DNA of 48,230 bases from CAZNXE01 sp964576465 (lineage in GTDB: Bacteria; Planctomycetota; Planctomycetia; Pirellulales; JAEUIK01): contig CAZNXE010000006.1 of assembly GCA_964576465.1 (NCBI GenBank), positions 1-48,230 of the forward strand, in the 5' to 3' direction. The notes below the pieces were generated by a model. That model had not been told where the DNA came from. It did no database searches and saw only the letters and a list, made by a program, of their open reading frames with translations. The position numbers and the translations under genes were made by a program. Shown in pieces: positions 1 through 7,783 of the stretch (positions within the stretch are counted from its first letter, which is position 1; the number at the start of each line of letters is the position of its first letter).

Positions 1-851
1 TGATCGGTGAGCTGCGTCTTGAGTTCGTCGATCGTGTGACGCGCGGTCGCCAGCTCTTGTTCGAGCTGTTGTTGGCCCTGGTGCGACGCATCCAATTCCT
101 CACGCACTTGGTCGGCCGCCTCTCGATCGCGGGCCTGTTCTTCTTGAAGCTGATCGATCTGAGCGAGCGATACGGCCAGCGCCTGTTGCGATTCGGTCTG
201 GCCCTCGGCGGTCATTGTCTCGAGCAATGCCCGTTGGCGTGAGAGTTCCTTGAGATCTTCGGCCTTTTGGGCACGCAGTTGCTTGGCGATTTTTCGACGC
301 TGCGAGCGGTTCTTTGCTTGCTGCTCCTCAAGCTGTTCGCGTAGTTTGTCGATTTCGGCCGACTTGTCGGATAGCTTTTGCCGGTCACGATCTAAGTCTT
401 TGGATGACGTCTGGGTGTCTCGCTCGGCCTGCTCCAGTTCGCTTTGCCTCTCACGCGATCCGGCAACTTGCTCAGCGAGATTCCGCTCGACCTCCTCCAG
501 TTCAGCCTGCCGCGCGGCGAGCTGGTCGGCAAGTTCCTGTTGCTGCTGCGCGGCTTGGCCGTGAGTGTCCGTCCATTCGTCCTGCTGTTGTTGTAGCTGC
601 TGTCGTAGTTCTTCGAGTTGGCCGCGATGCTGCTTCAATTCATCACGACCGGTACTTACGGCCTGCTTTTCGCCCTGAAGCTCTTCCTCAATCTGCTCGA
701 ATGTTTCGGAAATGTCCTGCTCAAGGCCACGGAGACGATCGCGCTGCGTGGTCACGAAGTGCTCGACGCGCGCACGCTGGCCCTCGAGCGCTTCCGCAAA
801 TTGTTGGCTCCACTCGCCGTTCAGATCGGCCGAATCGAGATGCTCTTCCAT
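1..851 (-). CDS. Long coiled-coil protein, 3' part cut by window edge
   Basis: The reverse strand is open from an ATG at 851 to the left edge of the window, giving 283 residues with no stop. The composition is dominated by Gln, Glu, Arg, Leu and Ala, with runs such as LEELRQQLQQQQ and KLREQLEEQQAK, so nearly the whole visible part should form a continuous coiled coil. There is no signal peptide or membrane segment, so a cytoplasmic structural or scaffolding role is likely, but no specific function can be assigned. An in-frame TGA lies about 30 nt upstream of the ATG, and the Shine-Dalgarno sequence is weak (AAGATCG). Coiled-coil proteins of this kind are common in planctomycetes. The real length is unknown because the C-terminus lies outside the window. 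Confidence 0.75.
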   Translation of the reverse strand, partial: MEEHLDSADLNGEWSQQFAEALEGQRARVEHFVTTQRDRLRGLEQDISETFEQIEEELQGEKQAVSTGRDELKQHRGQLEELRQQLQQQQDEWTDTHGQAAQQQQELADQLAARQAELEEVERNLAEQVAGSRERQSELEQAERDTQTSSKDLDRDRQKLSDKSAEIDKLREQLEEQQAKNRSQRRKIAKQLRAQKAEDLKELSRQRALLETMTAEGQTESQQALAVSLAQIDQLQEEQARDREAADQVREELDASHQGQQQLEQELATARHTIDELKTQLTD

Positions 852-1378
852 GGGCGCGATCTTATAGGTTCATGGGCGACGAATAATCCACGCGTGGCAT
901 CCACGCGAAGGAGGTGACACTGACAAACTGTTGACGCCGTTTGATCGGCACGTGACCACCTACGTTCAAATGAGCAAGACGCTCCGAGAGCTTCCCGGAG
1001 CCTCGATCCAGCGATAAGCACGCAACGATCGACGCTGCGAGAATTCGAGACAATCCTACGTTCATATAGGTTACGACTCGACCCCATGCAAACGACTGGT
1101 GGGATTGCAACGCTGAGGAGGGCAGTGCCGAGAGAATCAACCGTATCGAACCGCGACGACGACTAAACATTGGGTTCGATCCAGTCACCGCTGGACATCG
1201 ACTGGTGCCCTAGCCGGCCCGCTGATGCACCCGTGGTGTTGTTGCCAAAGGTTGATCGAAAAGACGGTGAGCGCACGTTGTCGCCCGTCGAGCGTTCTCC
1301 TAAGATGGCGGTCCGCGTCGGCGCACGGTGCCCCGACACGCATCGACTCAACCCCGCACAATCGATCGGTCCCCTGCC
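852..1378. other. Intergenic region without recognisable gene
   Basis: This 527-nt stretch separates the divergently transcribed coiled-coil gene and the aminopeptidase gene. Short open frames exist on both strands, but they are rich in Arg, Ser and Pro, lack a credible ribosome binding site and overlap each other, so I call none of them. It presumably holds the two divergent promoters, although no strong -35/-10 pair stood out. Confidence 0.5.
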
Positions 1379-2494
1379 ATGAGAGATGCTCGTATTCGCC
1401 AACTGGCTGAAGTTTTGATCGACCACAGTTGCGAGTTGCAGCCAGGCGAGAACGTGCTGATTGAAACGTTTGACCTGCCTGACTCCATGTTGGTGTGTGA
1501 ACTGATTCAGCTAGCCACCGAGCGGGGTGCGATACCGCTGGTTTCGACGAAAGACAACACGGTCTTGCGGACGCTTTACCGCAATGCTACCGAAGCAAAC
1601 ATGCGTCTGGCCGCCGAATTCGAAGGCGCGCGAATGGAGAAAATGGATGCCTACATCGGGATCCGTGGGTCGGCCAATAGCAATCAATTTGCCGATGTGC
1701 CACTCGAGCGACTCGATCTTTATCAACAGCATTGGATGCAAGCGGTCCATATGGAAATTCGCGTGCCACGCACGAAATGGGTCGTCCTGCGATATCCGAC
1801 CGATAGCTTTGCGCAGGCCGCCAACATGAGCAGCGAGGCCTTTGAAGACTTCTTCTTCGACGTCTGTACGCTCGACTATGCCCAGATGGCTCGCCATCAA
1901 GAACCGCTGGCTGCAAGAATGCAAGCTGCCGATCAGGTGCGAATCGTTAGTCCCGGCACCGAGTTGACGTTCTCCATCGGCGACATGCCCGTGCGACCGT
2001 GCCACGGGCAGCGGAATATCCCGGACGGCGAAGTCTTCACCGCGCCGGTGCGCGATAGCGTGGAGGGAACGATTCGCTACAACACACCGTCGCGCTACCA
2101 AGGAATCGTATTCGACAACATCGAGTTCGAGTTTAGCGCGGGCAAAATAGTCCGCGCTTCCGCAGGCGCTCAAACCGATGCGGTGAATCGCATTCTCGAT
2201 GCGGATGAGGGCGCCCGGTACATCGGTGAATGGGCAATTGGCGTGAATAACCGCATCAAGCAGGCGATGCTGGACACCTTATTCGACGAGAAAATCGGCG
2301 GCTCGTTTCACTTCACGCCGGGCAACGCATACGACGATTGCGACAACGGAAACCGCAGCCGTGTGCATTGGGATCTCGTCTTGATCCAAACACCGGAGTT
2401 CGGCGGCGGCGAAATCTACTTCGACGGCGAGCTGATTCGCAAAGACGGGCGGTTCGTGCCCGAGGAATTACGGCCTCTGAACGAGGGGCTGTAA
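1379..2494 (+). CDS. Aminopeptidase, M29 (AmpS/AmpT-like) family
   Basis: The 371-residue product matches the thermophilic aminopeptidase (M29) family: a broad-specificity, two-metal exopeptidase that removes N-terminal residues from peptides in the cytoplasm. Visible candidate metal ligands fit the family pattern: Glu218 (DGEVF), Glu284 (GEWAIG), His311 (SFHFTPG), and His330 with Asp332 (RVHWD). The N-terminal half contains the family's Rossmann-like region with MRDARIRQLAEVLI at the start. A longer frame opens upstream, but its extra 17 residues are Arg/Pro/Thr-rich and unlike the family, so the ATG at 1379 was preferred. No signal peptide is present and the length is close to the usual 370-410. 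A dispersed inverted repeat follows 20 nt after the stop. Confidence 0.85.
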   Translation: MRDARIRQLAEVLIDHSCELQPGENVLIETFDLPDSMLVCELIQLATERGAIPLVSTKDNTVLRTLYRNATEANMRLAAEFEGARMEKMDAYIGIRGSANSNQFADVPLERLDLYQQHWMQAVHMEIRVPRTKWVVLRYPTDSFAQAANMSSEAFEDFFFDVCTLDYAQMARHQEPLAARMQAADQVRIVSPGTELTFSIGDMPVRPCHGQRNIPDGEVFTAPVRDSVEGTIRYNTPSRYQGIVFDNIEFEFSAGKIVRASAGAQTDAVNRILDADEGARYIGEWAIGVNNRIKQAMLDTLFDEKIGGSFHFTPGNAYDDCDNGNRSRVHWDLVLIQTPEFGGGEIYFDGELIRKDGRFVPEELRPLNEGL

Positions 2495-2514
2495 GGCGAG
2501 CGGCGAATGAGAAT

Positions 2515-2589
2515 ATCCCAACCCGACGCGTGAGCGAGGGACCAACCGGTAATACCCTGCGTTCCCTCGCTCACGCGTCGGGTTGGGAT
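2515..2589. repeat. Perfect 27-bp inverted repeat with 21-nt loop
   Basis: The left arm at 2515-2541 begins ATCCCAACCCGACGCG and the right arm at 2563-2589 is its exact reverse complement, separated by a 21-nt spacer. It starts 20 nt after the aminopeptidase stop codon. The core (ACCCGACGCGTGAGCGAGGG) resembles dispersed palindromes common between genes in planctomycete genomes. It may act as a transcript 3'-end hairpin; no T-tract follows. Confidence 0.85.
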
Positions 2590-2661
2590 TGGTACGTTCT
2601 TTTCTGCCGCACGCCTAATAGCTTGCGGGAAGAATCGCGAACGTAGAGCCCCCGCATGCCG

Positions 2662-2802
2662 TCAATCACGTAAGACGTCGCGATTGCTGAAACCGCCATC
2701 AATTCGCTTCTTCCGGCCGCTCATCGGACGCACGGTCACCGCCACGGCACCGATCACGATGATGGCGACACCCAACAGTAGCAAGAAATAGGAGAGTGGC
2801 AT
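2662..2802 (-). CDS. Small membrane protein (46 aa), hypothetical
   Basis: A 46-residue frame on the reverse strand starts at ATG 2802. It has one clear hydrophobic helix at residues 3-24 (YFLLLLGVAIIVIGAVAV) followed by a basic cytoplasmic tail (RPMSGRKKR) and a polar end, which is the usual layout of a single-pass small membrane protein. The ribosome binding site is weak. It lies alone between an inverted repeat and the DUF1570 gene on the same strand. The hydrophobic-then-basic design argues for a real gene, but no homolog is recognised. Confidence 0.45.
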   Translation of the reverse strand: MPLSYFLLLLGVAIIVIGAVAVTVRPMSGRKKRIDGGFSNRDVLRD

Positions 2803-3036
2803 CGGCGAGGTTCCCAGATGACGAACCTTGTGGGACCATCCTTGAGGCGATCATCGGCCTTACCTTCCCATGATCTTTGCCGATGCAGCTTGATTCCGTG
2901 CCTTCCGTATCCTTTTATCTTACGCAGTTGCTGACGGCGATGCTAGCAAACACGCCTCGCGGCAAGCACCTGGCCTGATGCGAATTGTGCAGTGAAATAG
3001 TAGGCAATTGACGGGCAAGACAGAGGGATCCCGCAT

Positions 3037-3053
3037 GCCCCGTCGCGTGGGGC
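3037..3053 (-). terminator. Possible terminator hairpin behind the DUF1570 gene
   Basis: GCCCC at 3037-3041 and GGGGC at 3049-3053 can pair around a 7-nt loop, 14 nt after the stop codon at 3067 in the reverse direction. There is no U-tract on the reverse strand, so an intrinsic terminator is only weakly supported. Confidence 0.25.
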
Positions 3054-3066
3054 GGCGTTTTGCAGA

Positions 3067-4182
3067 CTACTTCAACCCTTCGACTGCCCGTACGAACTGT
3101 GCTTCCAGCAGGCGGAGATCGGTGCCGAAGACGTCCGTGAAATCGGCCAGCCGCTGGATGGCTGGGTAGTCTTCAAACGGCTCTCGTTGCGTTGTAAGGC
3201 TTAGATACTTGGCAAACTGCCGTGGACGCGATTCGATCAGATAGTGCGTCAACGCCCAAGATTCGGCGTATGCAGACATGGCATCGTAGGAGAAGATGCG
3301 GTCTGACGAGATGAATTCCGCGAGGGAGCCGACCTTGCGTCTGCCTTTCGCATAACGCTTGAAGGCTTCCAACCGCCCGCGATTGATGCGGTCGCCGCGG
3401 TTCTTGTGCATCCGCGAGTTCCACACGCCGGGGGCCTCGAACAGGGTGCCTAGTCCCTCGACGACCCATTTGGGAGTATTCCCGAAGCGAAGGTGGATGC
3501 CGGTATTAAACGCGGTTTGATGGGTAGCCTCGTGAATGATGGTCTCAACATCCCGCTTCCACGCATTGGGATCGGCGGAACCCGCCCCCGTGTCATAGAG
3601 TGTGATGCGATTACTGATCGGCGAATAGTAGCCCAACACATTTGGCGGCAACCTCGATCCTTCGTTGTGTGCGTAGCGATAGAAATCGTTCCGCGAGGGC
3701 CACACGATGGCGACCAGCGGAAACTCCGGTTCGTCGAGCCGAAATCCACGAACACCAAAGAAGTGAACGAACGAGCGGTAAAGATCCTCGAATCGTTGGC
3801 TCCACAGGTTTCCCTGCCCGCGTGGATGCGCTACTAAATAGTGACCGGTGCCAGTGATTTCAAAGTTGCGGCCCAATTCCCGGGTCAACTGCGCGCGAAT
3901 GTGTGCTGCCGAGTAGCTCTTGAAAGAGCTTTTCGTACGCTCGAAGTTCTTCGCCGCCTGAGGGCGAAAATCCCACAGTCGTCCGTCACGACCCAAGAGA
4001 TAAACACGCTCCTTCGACCACGACAGCGGGGTGCCTTCGATGGCTTGCCCATTCAATTCGAGCTGCAGCATCAACCCTCGATGCTCCTTGGCTTTAACTT
4101 CTGATGGCACCGCGGCGTTGAACGGCAGGATGCACGCTATCGCAAGCCAAAAACGAAGCCGGGGATTTCGTAGGCAACTCAT
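3067..4182 (-). CDS. Exported zincin-like protein, DUF1570 family
   Basis: The start at ATG 4182 gives 371 residues with an N-terminal signal sequence (FWLAIACILPFNAAVP). The frame continues upstream for 73 more residues, but those are basic and unlike an N-terminus. The C-terminal half contains HEATH at about 217-221 and a downstream WVVEGLGTLFE with a candidate third ligand (Glu243), the arrangement of zinc metallopeptidases and typical of DUF1570, a family abundant in planctomycetes. The N-terminal half has a short beta-rich section (LLGRDGRLWDF). It is expected to act outside the cytoplasmic membrane on proteins or peptides; the substrate is unknown. The gene is divergent from the exported protein gene at 4489, and the roughly 300 nt between them should hold both promoters. 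Confidence 0.8.
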   Translation of the reverse strand: MSCLRNPRLRFWLAIACILPFNAAVPSEVKAKEHRGLMLQLELNGQAIEGTPLSWSKERVYLLGRDGRLWDFRPQAAKNFERTKSSFKSYSAAHIRAQLTRELGRNFEITGTGHYLVAHPRGQGNLWSQRFEDLYRSFVHFFGVRGFRLDEPEFPLVAIVWPSRNDFYRYAHNEGSRLPPNVLGYYSPISNRITLYDTGAGSADPNAWKRDVETIIHEATHQTAFNTGIHLRFGNTPKWVVEGLGTLFEAPGVWNSRMHKNRGDRINRGRLEAFKRYAKGRRKVGSLAEFISSDRIFSYDAMSAYAESWALTHYLIESRPRQFAKYLSLTTQREPFEDYPAIQRLADFTDVFGTDLRLLEAQFVRAVEGLK

Positions 4183-4488
4183 AAGTGCGATCCCGAATGT
4201 AAACCATGTGGAGCCGCGATATGTGGTAAGAATTCGACGCAAGAACCACATTCTCGGGCGTAGACGAGGCCTATCGAAGCCTACCCCGTGTTTCTTGGCC
4301 CGCGCACCCTCTCCCAAAGGTTCATTCCACATCGATCCTGGGAATACTGGCCTCAGCAGGTGCGCGTACCGTAAAATGAATAGGCTGGTGATGACCATCA
4401 ATTCAGGCCTCTCATTCCCGGGGCCCCGAATAGCGGATCGCGAGTTCCGGAACCAGAGACTGCGGAAAACGAGATGGAGGTTGTGGCG

Positions 4489-5763
4489 ATGATAAGGATG
4501 CTGCTAATCGCCGGCTGCGTCGTTCTGGGGCAACCCCCCAGCGGTTCCGATGCGGAGGTTGCCGACGAAGTCACCAAATTAATTCGCGGCCTAAACGCCG
4601 ATGCGTTGTCGCAACGCGAGGCGGCCGAGCAACGTTTGATTGAACTCGGCCCGCGAATTATTGAACTGCTGCCAGAGACGAACGACCGCCTGTCGCCCGA
4701 GGTTCAACTGCGGATCGATCGCATCAGCCAAGTGTTGCGACAGGCGCGGATCGCCTCGTTGACCGAGCCAAGAAACGTAACGCTTGGCGAAAGCGCTATG
4801 AAATTGACGGAGGTCTTCGCCGCCATTGAAGAGCAGACCGGCAACGCAATCATTGACTACCGCGAAGAGTTCGGTCAACCCTCGGACGATGCAACCGTGG
4901 AAGTCGACTTCGACAACACGACGTTTTGGCAAGCCCTGGACAATGTGTTGGATCAGGCTGCCTTAACGGTTTATTCCTACGGCGGAGAGCCAGGCCTGAC
5001 CATCGTTACGAGTTCCTCCACGGTCAGCCGACGAACGCTGGCCGATTATCAGGGAGCATTTCGCTTTGAGCCGGTCGACATTCTCGCCCAACGAAACTTT
5101 GGCGAACCCGATCACAGCGTACTACGGCTCAAACTAGCCGTTGCGTGGGAACCCCGCCTGCGTCCGATTGTCGTGAGCCACGCGATCGCGAATGTGACGG
5201 TTACTGATGGACAAGGCAATCCCATCGCCGTCGCCAACGAGAATGTCCAATCGGAGTTCTCCGTGAACGAGCAAATGCATTTTCAGGAATTCGAGATTCC
5301 CCTGCAATCACCGTCTCGCGAGGTTGACAAGATCGGCCGCGTCTCGGGCAGCGTCAACTTCTTAATCGCCGGCCCAAACGAGTCGTTCCGTTTCGACCCA
5401 TTGACTGACGAGCGAAACGTCGAGCAGCGTCGAGCGCAGGCGACGGTTATCATGGAACGCGTGCGTAAGAACCAAGAGACATGGGAAATCCGTGTCGCAG
5501 TACAGTTCGACGACGCTGCCGGGGCGCTGGAATCGCACCGCGGTTGGATTTTCAACAATCCGGCTATGCTGATCGATGCCGAGGGGGAAATCATTCTTCC
5601 GGCCACCATCGAAACAACACGACGCACCGAGCGTGAGGTTGGCATGGCCTATCTGTTCGATGTCCCCCAAGGGCTCGATGGAATGACGTTTGTCTATGAA
5701 ACGCCAGTGTCGATCTTGACGCATCGCGTTGACTACGAACTGCGAGACTTGAAACTACCGTAG
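4489..5763 (+). CDS. Exported planctomycete protein of unknown function
   Basis: A 424-residue protein with a short signal peptide (MIRMLLIAGCVVLGQ). The start was set at ATG 4489 because GGAGG sits 8 nt upstream; another in-frame ATG at 4474 has no such site. Residues 25-85 look helical and charged (REAAEQRLIELGP), like a HEAT-type segment, and the remainder is predicted beta-rich with repeated Val/Ile/Thr strands (ANVTVTDGQGN). I recognise no catalytic motif or named domain. The parvulin gene follows in the same direction after 68 nt, so the pair may be co-transcribed, and the foldase may serve exported proteins such as this one (inference). Confidence 0.65.
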   Translation: MIRMLLIAGCVVLGQPPSGSDAEVADEVTKLIRGLNADALSQREAAEQRLIELGPRIIELLPETNDRLSPEVQLRIDRISQVLRQARIASLTEPRNVTLGESAMKLTEVFAAIEEQTGNAIIDYREEFGQPSDDATVEVDFDNTTFWQALDNVLDQAALTVYSYGGEPGLTIVTSSSTVSRRTLADYQGAFRFEPVDILAQRNFGEPDHSVLRLKLAVAWEPRLRPIVVSHAIANVTVTDGQGNPIAVANENVQSEFSVNEQMHFQEFEIPLQSPSREVDKIGRVSGSVNFLIAGPNESFRFDPLTDERNVEQRRAQATVIMERVRKNQETWEIRVAVQFDDAAGALESHRGWIFNNPAMLIDAEGEIILPATIETTRRTEREVGMAYLFDVPQGLDGMTFVYETPVSILTHRVDYELRDLKLP

Positions 5764-5831
5764 AACGAGACCAACCGAGCGACGGATGTCGTATCGACGT
5801 CGTTTGAACCCAGGCAGGGAGACCAGAGATC

Positions 5832-6830
5832 GTGGCGCAAGTATGTCGAAACGTCGTCAATATAGGCTTTGTTCTCTCGTACGTTGCCGCGATGTCGGTG
5901 AACGCGTATGGCCAGGATACGCCGAATCAGCCTGTTGTCGCTGCCATGGTAGGCGACGTGCCTGTGTTCGTGTCCGAGGTGCAACGCACGCTCCAAGCAT
6001 CGCTACAAGGCAAAACAATCAACAAAAAACAGGCGGCGGTTCTCCAGGCGCAGACACTCACTCAGCTTATCAAGCACCGTCTTGTCACGTTGCGCCTCGC
6101 CGAGATGGGGCGCGGGGCGACGGAAGCCGAGATCGACACGGCAATCGCTCAACTGCAAGAGCAGTTGGAATCGAAGATGGAGACCATGGACGATTTTCTC
6201 CAAAAGAGGGCCATCACGATCGCGGCGGTTCGAGCCGATGTGGCCTTTCGGATCGGGACGTCGAAATATCTAGGCGAGGAACTGAATGACGAGGCGTTAG
6301 AGGCTTATTTCAATGAAAATCGCCCTCGCTACGACGGAAGTCTGCTAAATGTGGGCCACATATTGTTGCAAATCGACGGGCCGGACAAAGCTGCCGCGAC
6401 CAGGAAGGTGTTACAGCAGGCGATCGCGTTGCGCCAGCGCATGGCGTCTGGGGAGTTAACGTTCGAGCAGGCGGCTCGCCAATACTCAGCCGGTCCGAGC
6501 CGGCAAGAGAATGGGCAGTTGGGGTTCATTCCGCGATCGGGCGTAATGGTCGAACCATTTTCCAAGGCCGCGTTTGATCTGGAAAAAGGCGAAATCAGTC
6601 AGCCCGTTCTCACGAAGTTCGGCGTTCACTTGATTCGCTGGATCGCCGTGCAACCCGGCGAGAAGTTGTGGACCGATGTCCGTGAGCAACTGCAAAAGGC
6701 GCTCGGAAACAAACTCCTGAACGATCTGGCCGCCGCTCAAAGCGAAACGACCAAGGTCTCTTTCACCGGTGCCGCTCCGTTCATCGATCCGAAAACTGGA
6801 CGCATCGCGGTTCCAACGACTTCGCAGTGA
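5832..6830 (+). CDS. Exported peptidyl-prolyl isomerase, parvulin/SurA-like
   Basis: A 332-residue foldase. The N-terminus is a signal sequence (VVNIGFVLSYVAAMSVNAYG), residues 35-160 resemble the helical SurA/PrsA chaperone part (VVAAMVGDVPVFVSEVQ), and residues about 170-275 form a parvulin domain, with NVGHILLQ, LTFEQAARQYS, GQLGFIPR and FGVHLIRW marking its usual strands. It should catalyse prolyl cis-trans isomerisation and assist folding of exported proteins. The start is a GTG at 5832 with AGGGAGA about 10 nt upstream. It lies 68 nt behind the exported protein gene at 4489 and ends 21 nt before a convergent gene. Confidence 0.85.
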   Translation: MAQVCRNVVNIGFVLSYVAAMSVNAYGQDTPNQPVVAAMVGDVPVFVSEVQRTLQASLQGKTINKKQAAVLQAQTLTQLIKHRLVTLRLAEMGRGATEAEIDTAIAQLQEQLESKMETMDDFLQKRAITIAAVRADVAFRIGTSKYLGEELNDEALEAYFNENRPRYDGSLLNVGHILLQIDGPDKAAATRKVLQQAIALRQRMASGELTFEQAARQYSAGPSRQENGQLGFIPRSGVMVEPFSKAAFDLEKGEISQPVLTKFGVHLIRWIAVQPGEKLWTDVREQLQKALGNKLLNDLAAAQSETTKVSFTGAAPFIDPKTGRIAVPTTSQ

Positions 6831-6851
6831 TCCATCGAGTGCCGAGGCGGT

Positions 6852-7502
6852 TTACTTCCCGGACCGCTCGTCATCACCTTCTCGCTGTTGCCGTTTGAGA
6901 GGCTCGAGTTGAACCAGTGGTAAGTCGCTGCCCGGCACCTCTTGGCTCGGCGGCTGCTCGATCTCTAACAGCAACTCGGCAGCCCCCAGCGAATCCTTCG
7001 GATCCCACGCGAGTAGCCGACGGAGAATCGACCGCGCGGTCTTTCGCTTGTCCAACCGATAGAGCACCCCTGCGAACAGATAGGTCGCGGACAACAAGCC
7101 ACGATTCGCAGGCACATCATGGGAGAGCGGACCTTCAGCCCCGGCATTGTTCAATGCGGCCGATCCGATATCGTAGCAATAGCCCAAGTGCCCTCGAGCC
7201 AGTGGCCAGTTTTCAACGTCGATGGCCAGTTCTCCGAGCAATCGATGGGCGTCGACGAAATCGGAACAATCTTCCAGGAGCCATCGCAATTCGTCGAGCG
7301 CGACGTCGACTTCGCCCGCATTGACCATCAACACCACTTCTTCGAGATCATCGGCCCGGTCTCGGACGCAGCGTGGATGCACAAGCTCCCAGCTCTGGAG
7401 ATATTCGCCCCACTTCACGCGGAGTGCCGTCTTACGTTGCGACGGTTTGTGGGTGCCGCGTGGTTTTTTTCCCGGTTTACGCTTCTTCTTTCGTGCGCTC
7501 AC
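6852..7502 (-). CDS. TPR-like cytoplasmic protein, hypothetical
   Basis: About 216 residues. The N-terminus is very basic (KKKRKPGKKPRGTHK) and the middle holds helical pairs resembling tetratricopeptide units (AGEVDVALDELRWLLED, DAHRLLGELAID, SATYLFAGVLYRLDKRKTARSILRRLLAWDP). TPR units normally mediate protein-protein contacts; no partner is evident. The GTG at 7502 was chosen because GGAG lies 9 nt upstream; a TTG two codons earlier would be too close to that site. It is convergent with the parvulin gene, with only 21 nt between stops, so the two transcripts probably overlap. The C-terminus is charged and likely disordered. Confidence 0.65.
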   Translation of the reverse strand: MSARKKKRKPGKKPRGTHKPSQRKTALRVKWGEYLQSWELVHPRCVRDRADDLEEVVLMVNAGEVDVALDELRWLLEDCSDFVDAHRLLGELAIDVENWPLARGHLGYCYDIGSAALNNAGAEGPLSHDVPANRGLLSATYLFAGVLYRLDKRKTARSILRRLLAWDPKDSLGAAELLLEIEQPPSQEVPGSDLPLVQLEPLKRQQREGDDERSGK

Positions 7503-7663
7503 ACACAAGCACTCCGTAGGGTGTCAACATGTGTCTGTTGCACGGCCAAATAGGTCTCTGTTGCATGCTGCAAGAACAAGCCGGTTGTTGTGGCGGTCGC
7601 TTGGTTTTACAATCCGCGCGACGAGGAAGCTAGTGCCCTATCCATCGTGAACTGATGAGTTGG

Positions 7664-7724
7664 GTGCCACTGCTGGCTTGCCCAGCAGTGCTGAACACAT
7701 GGTTGGGCAAGCCAACCGTGGCAC
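7664..7724. repeat. Bipartite inverted repeat (REP-like)
   Basis: Outer arms GTGCCAC (7664-7670) and GTGGCAC (7718-7724), and inner arms GGCTTGCCCA (7675-7684) and TGGGCAAGCC (7704-7713), pair around a 19-nt loop with a 4/4 internal bulge. It lies between the divergent TPR-like gene and mutY. It resembles dispersed intergenic hairpins in planctomycetes; the copy number cannot be judged here. Confidence 0.7.
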
Positions 7725-7783
7725 TCTCAAAAGAAATCTGATCGATCACTAGGCCCGAGAAATCGTAGGAACTGGGAAGTTCA

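Noticed and set aside
36..917. Several forward-strand open frames of 68-190 residues
   Set aside because: They overlap the reverse-strand coiled-coil gene in other frames and consist of Arg/Ser/Cys-rich residues, as expected for shadows of a Glu/Gln-rich gene.
1171..1182. GGGTTCGATCC resembling a tRNA T-arm
   Set aside because: The flanking bases do not pair into a T-stem, and no acceptor, D or anticodon arm is found upstream.
862..1188. Reverse frame of 108 residues before the aminopeptidase
   Set aside because: It has no ribosome binding site, its composition is not protein-like, and no hydrophobic or domain pattern is visible.
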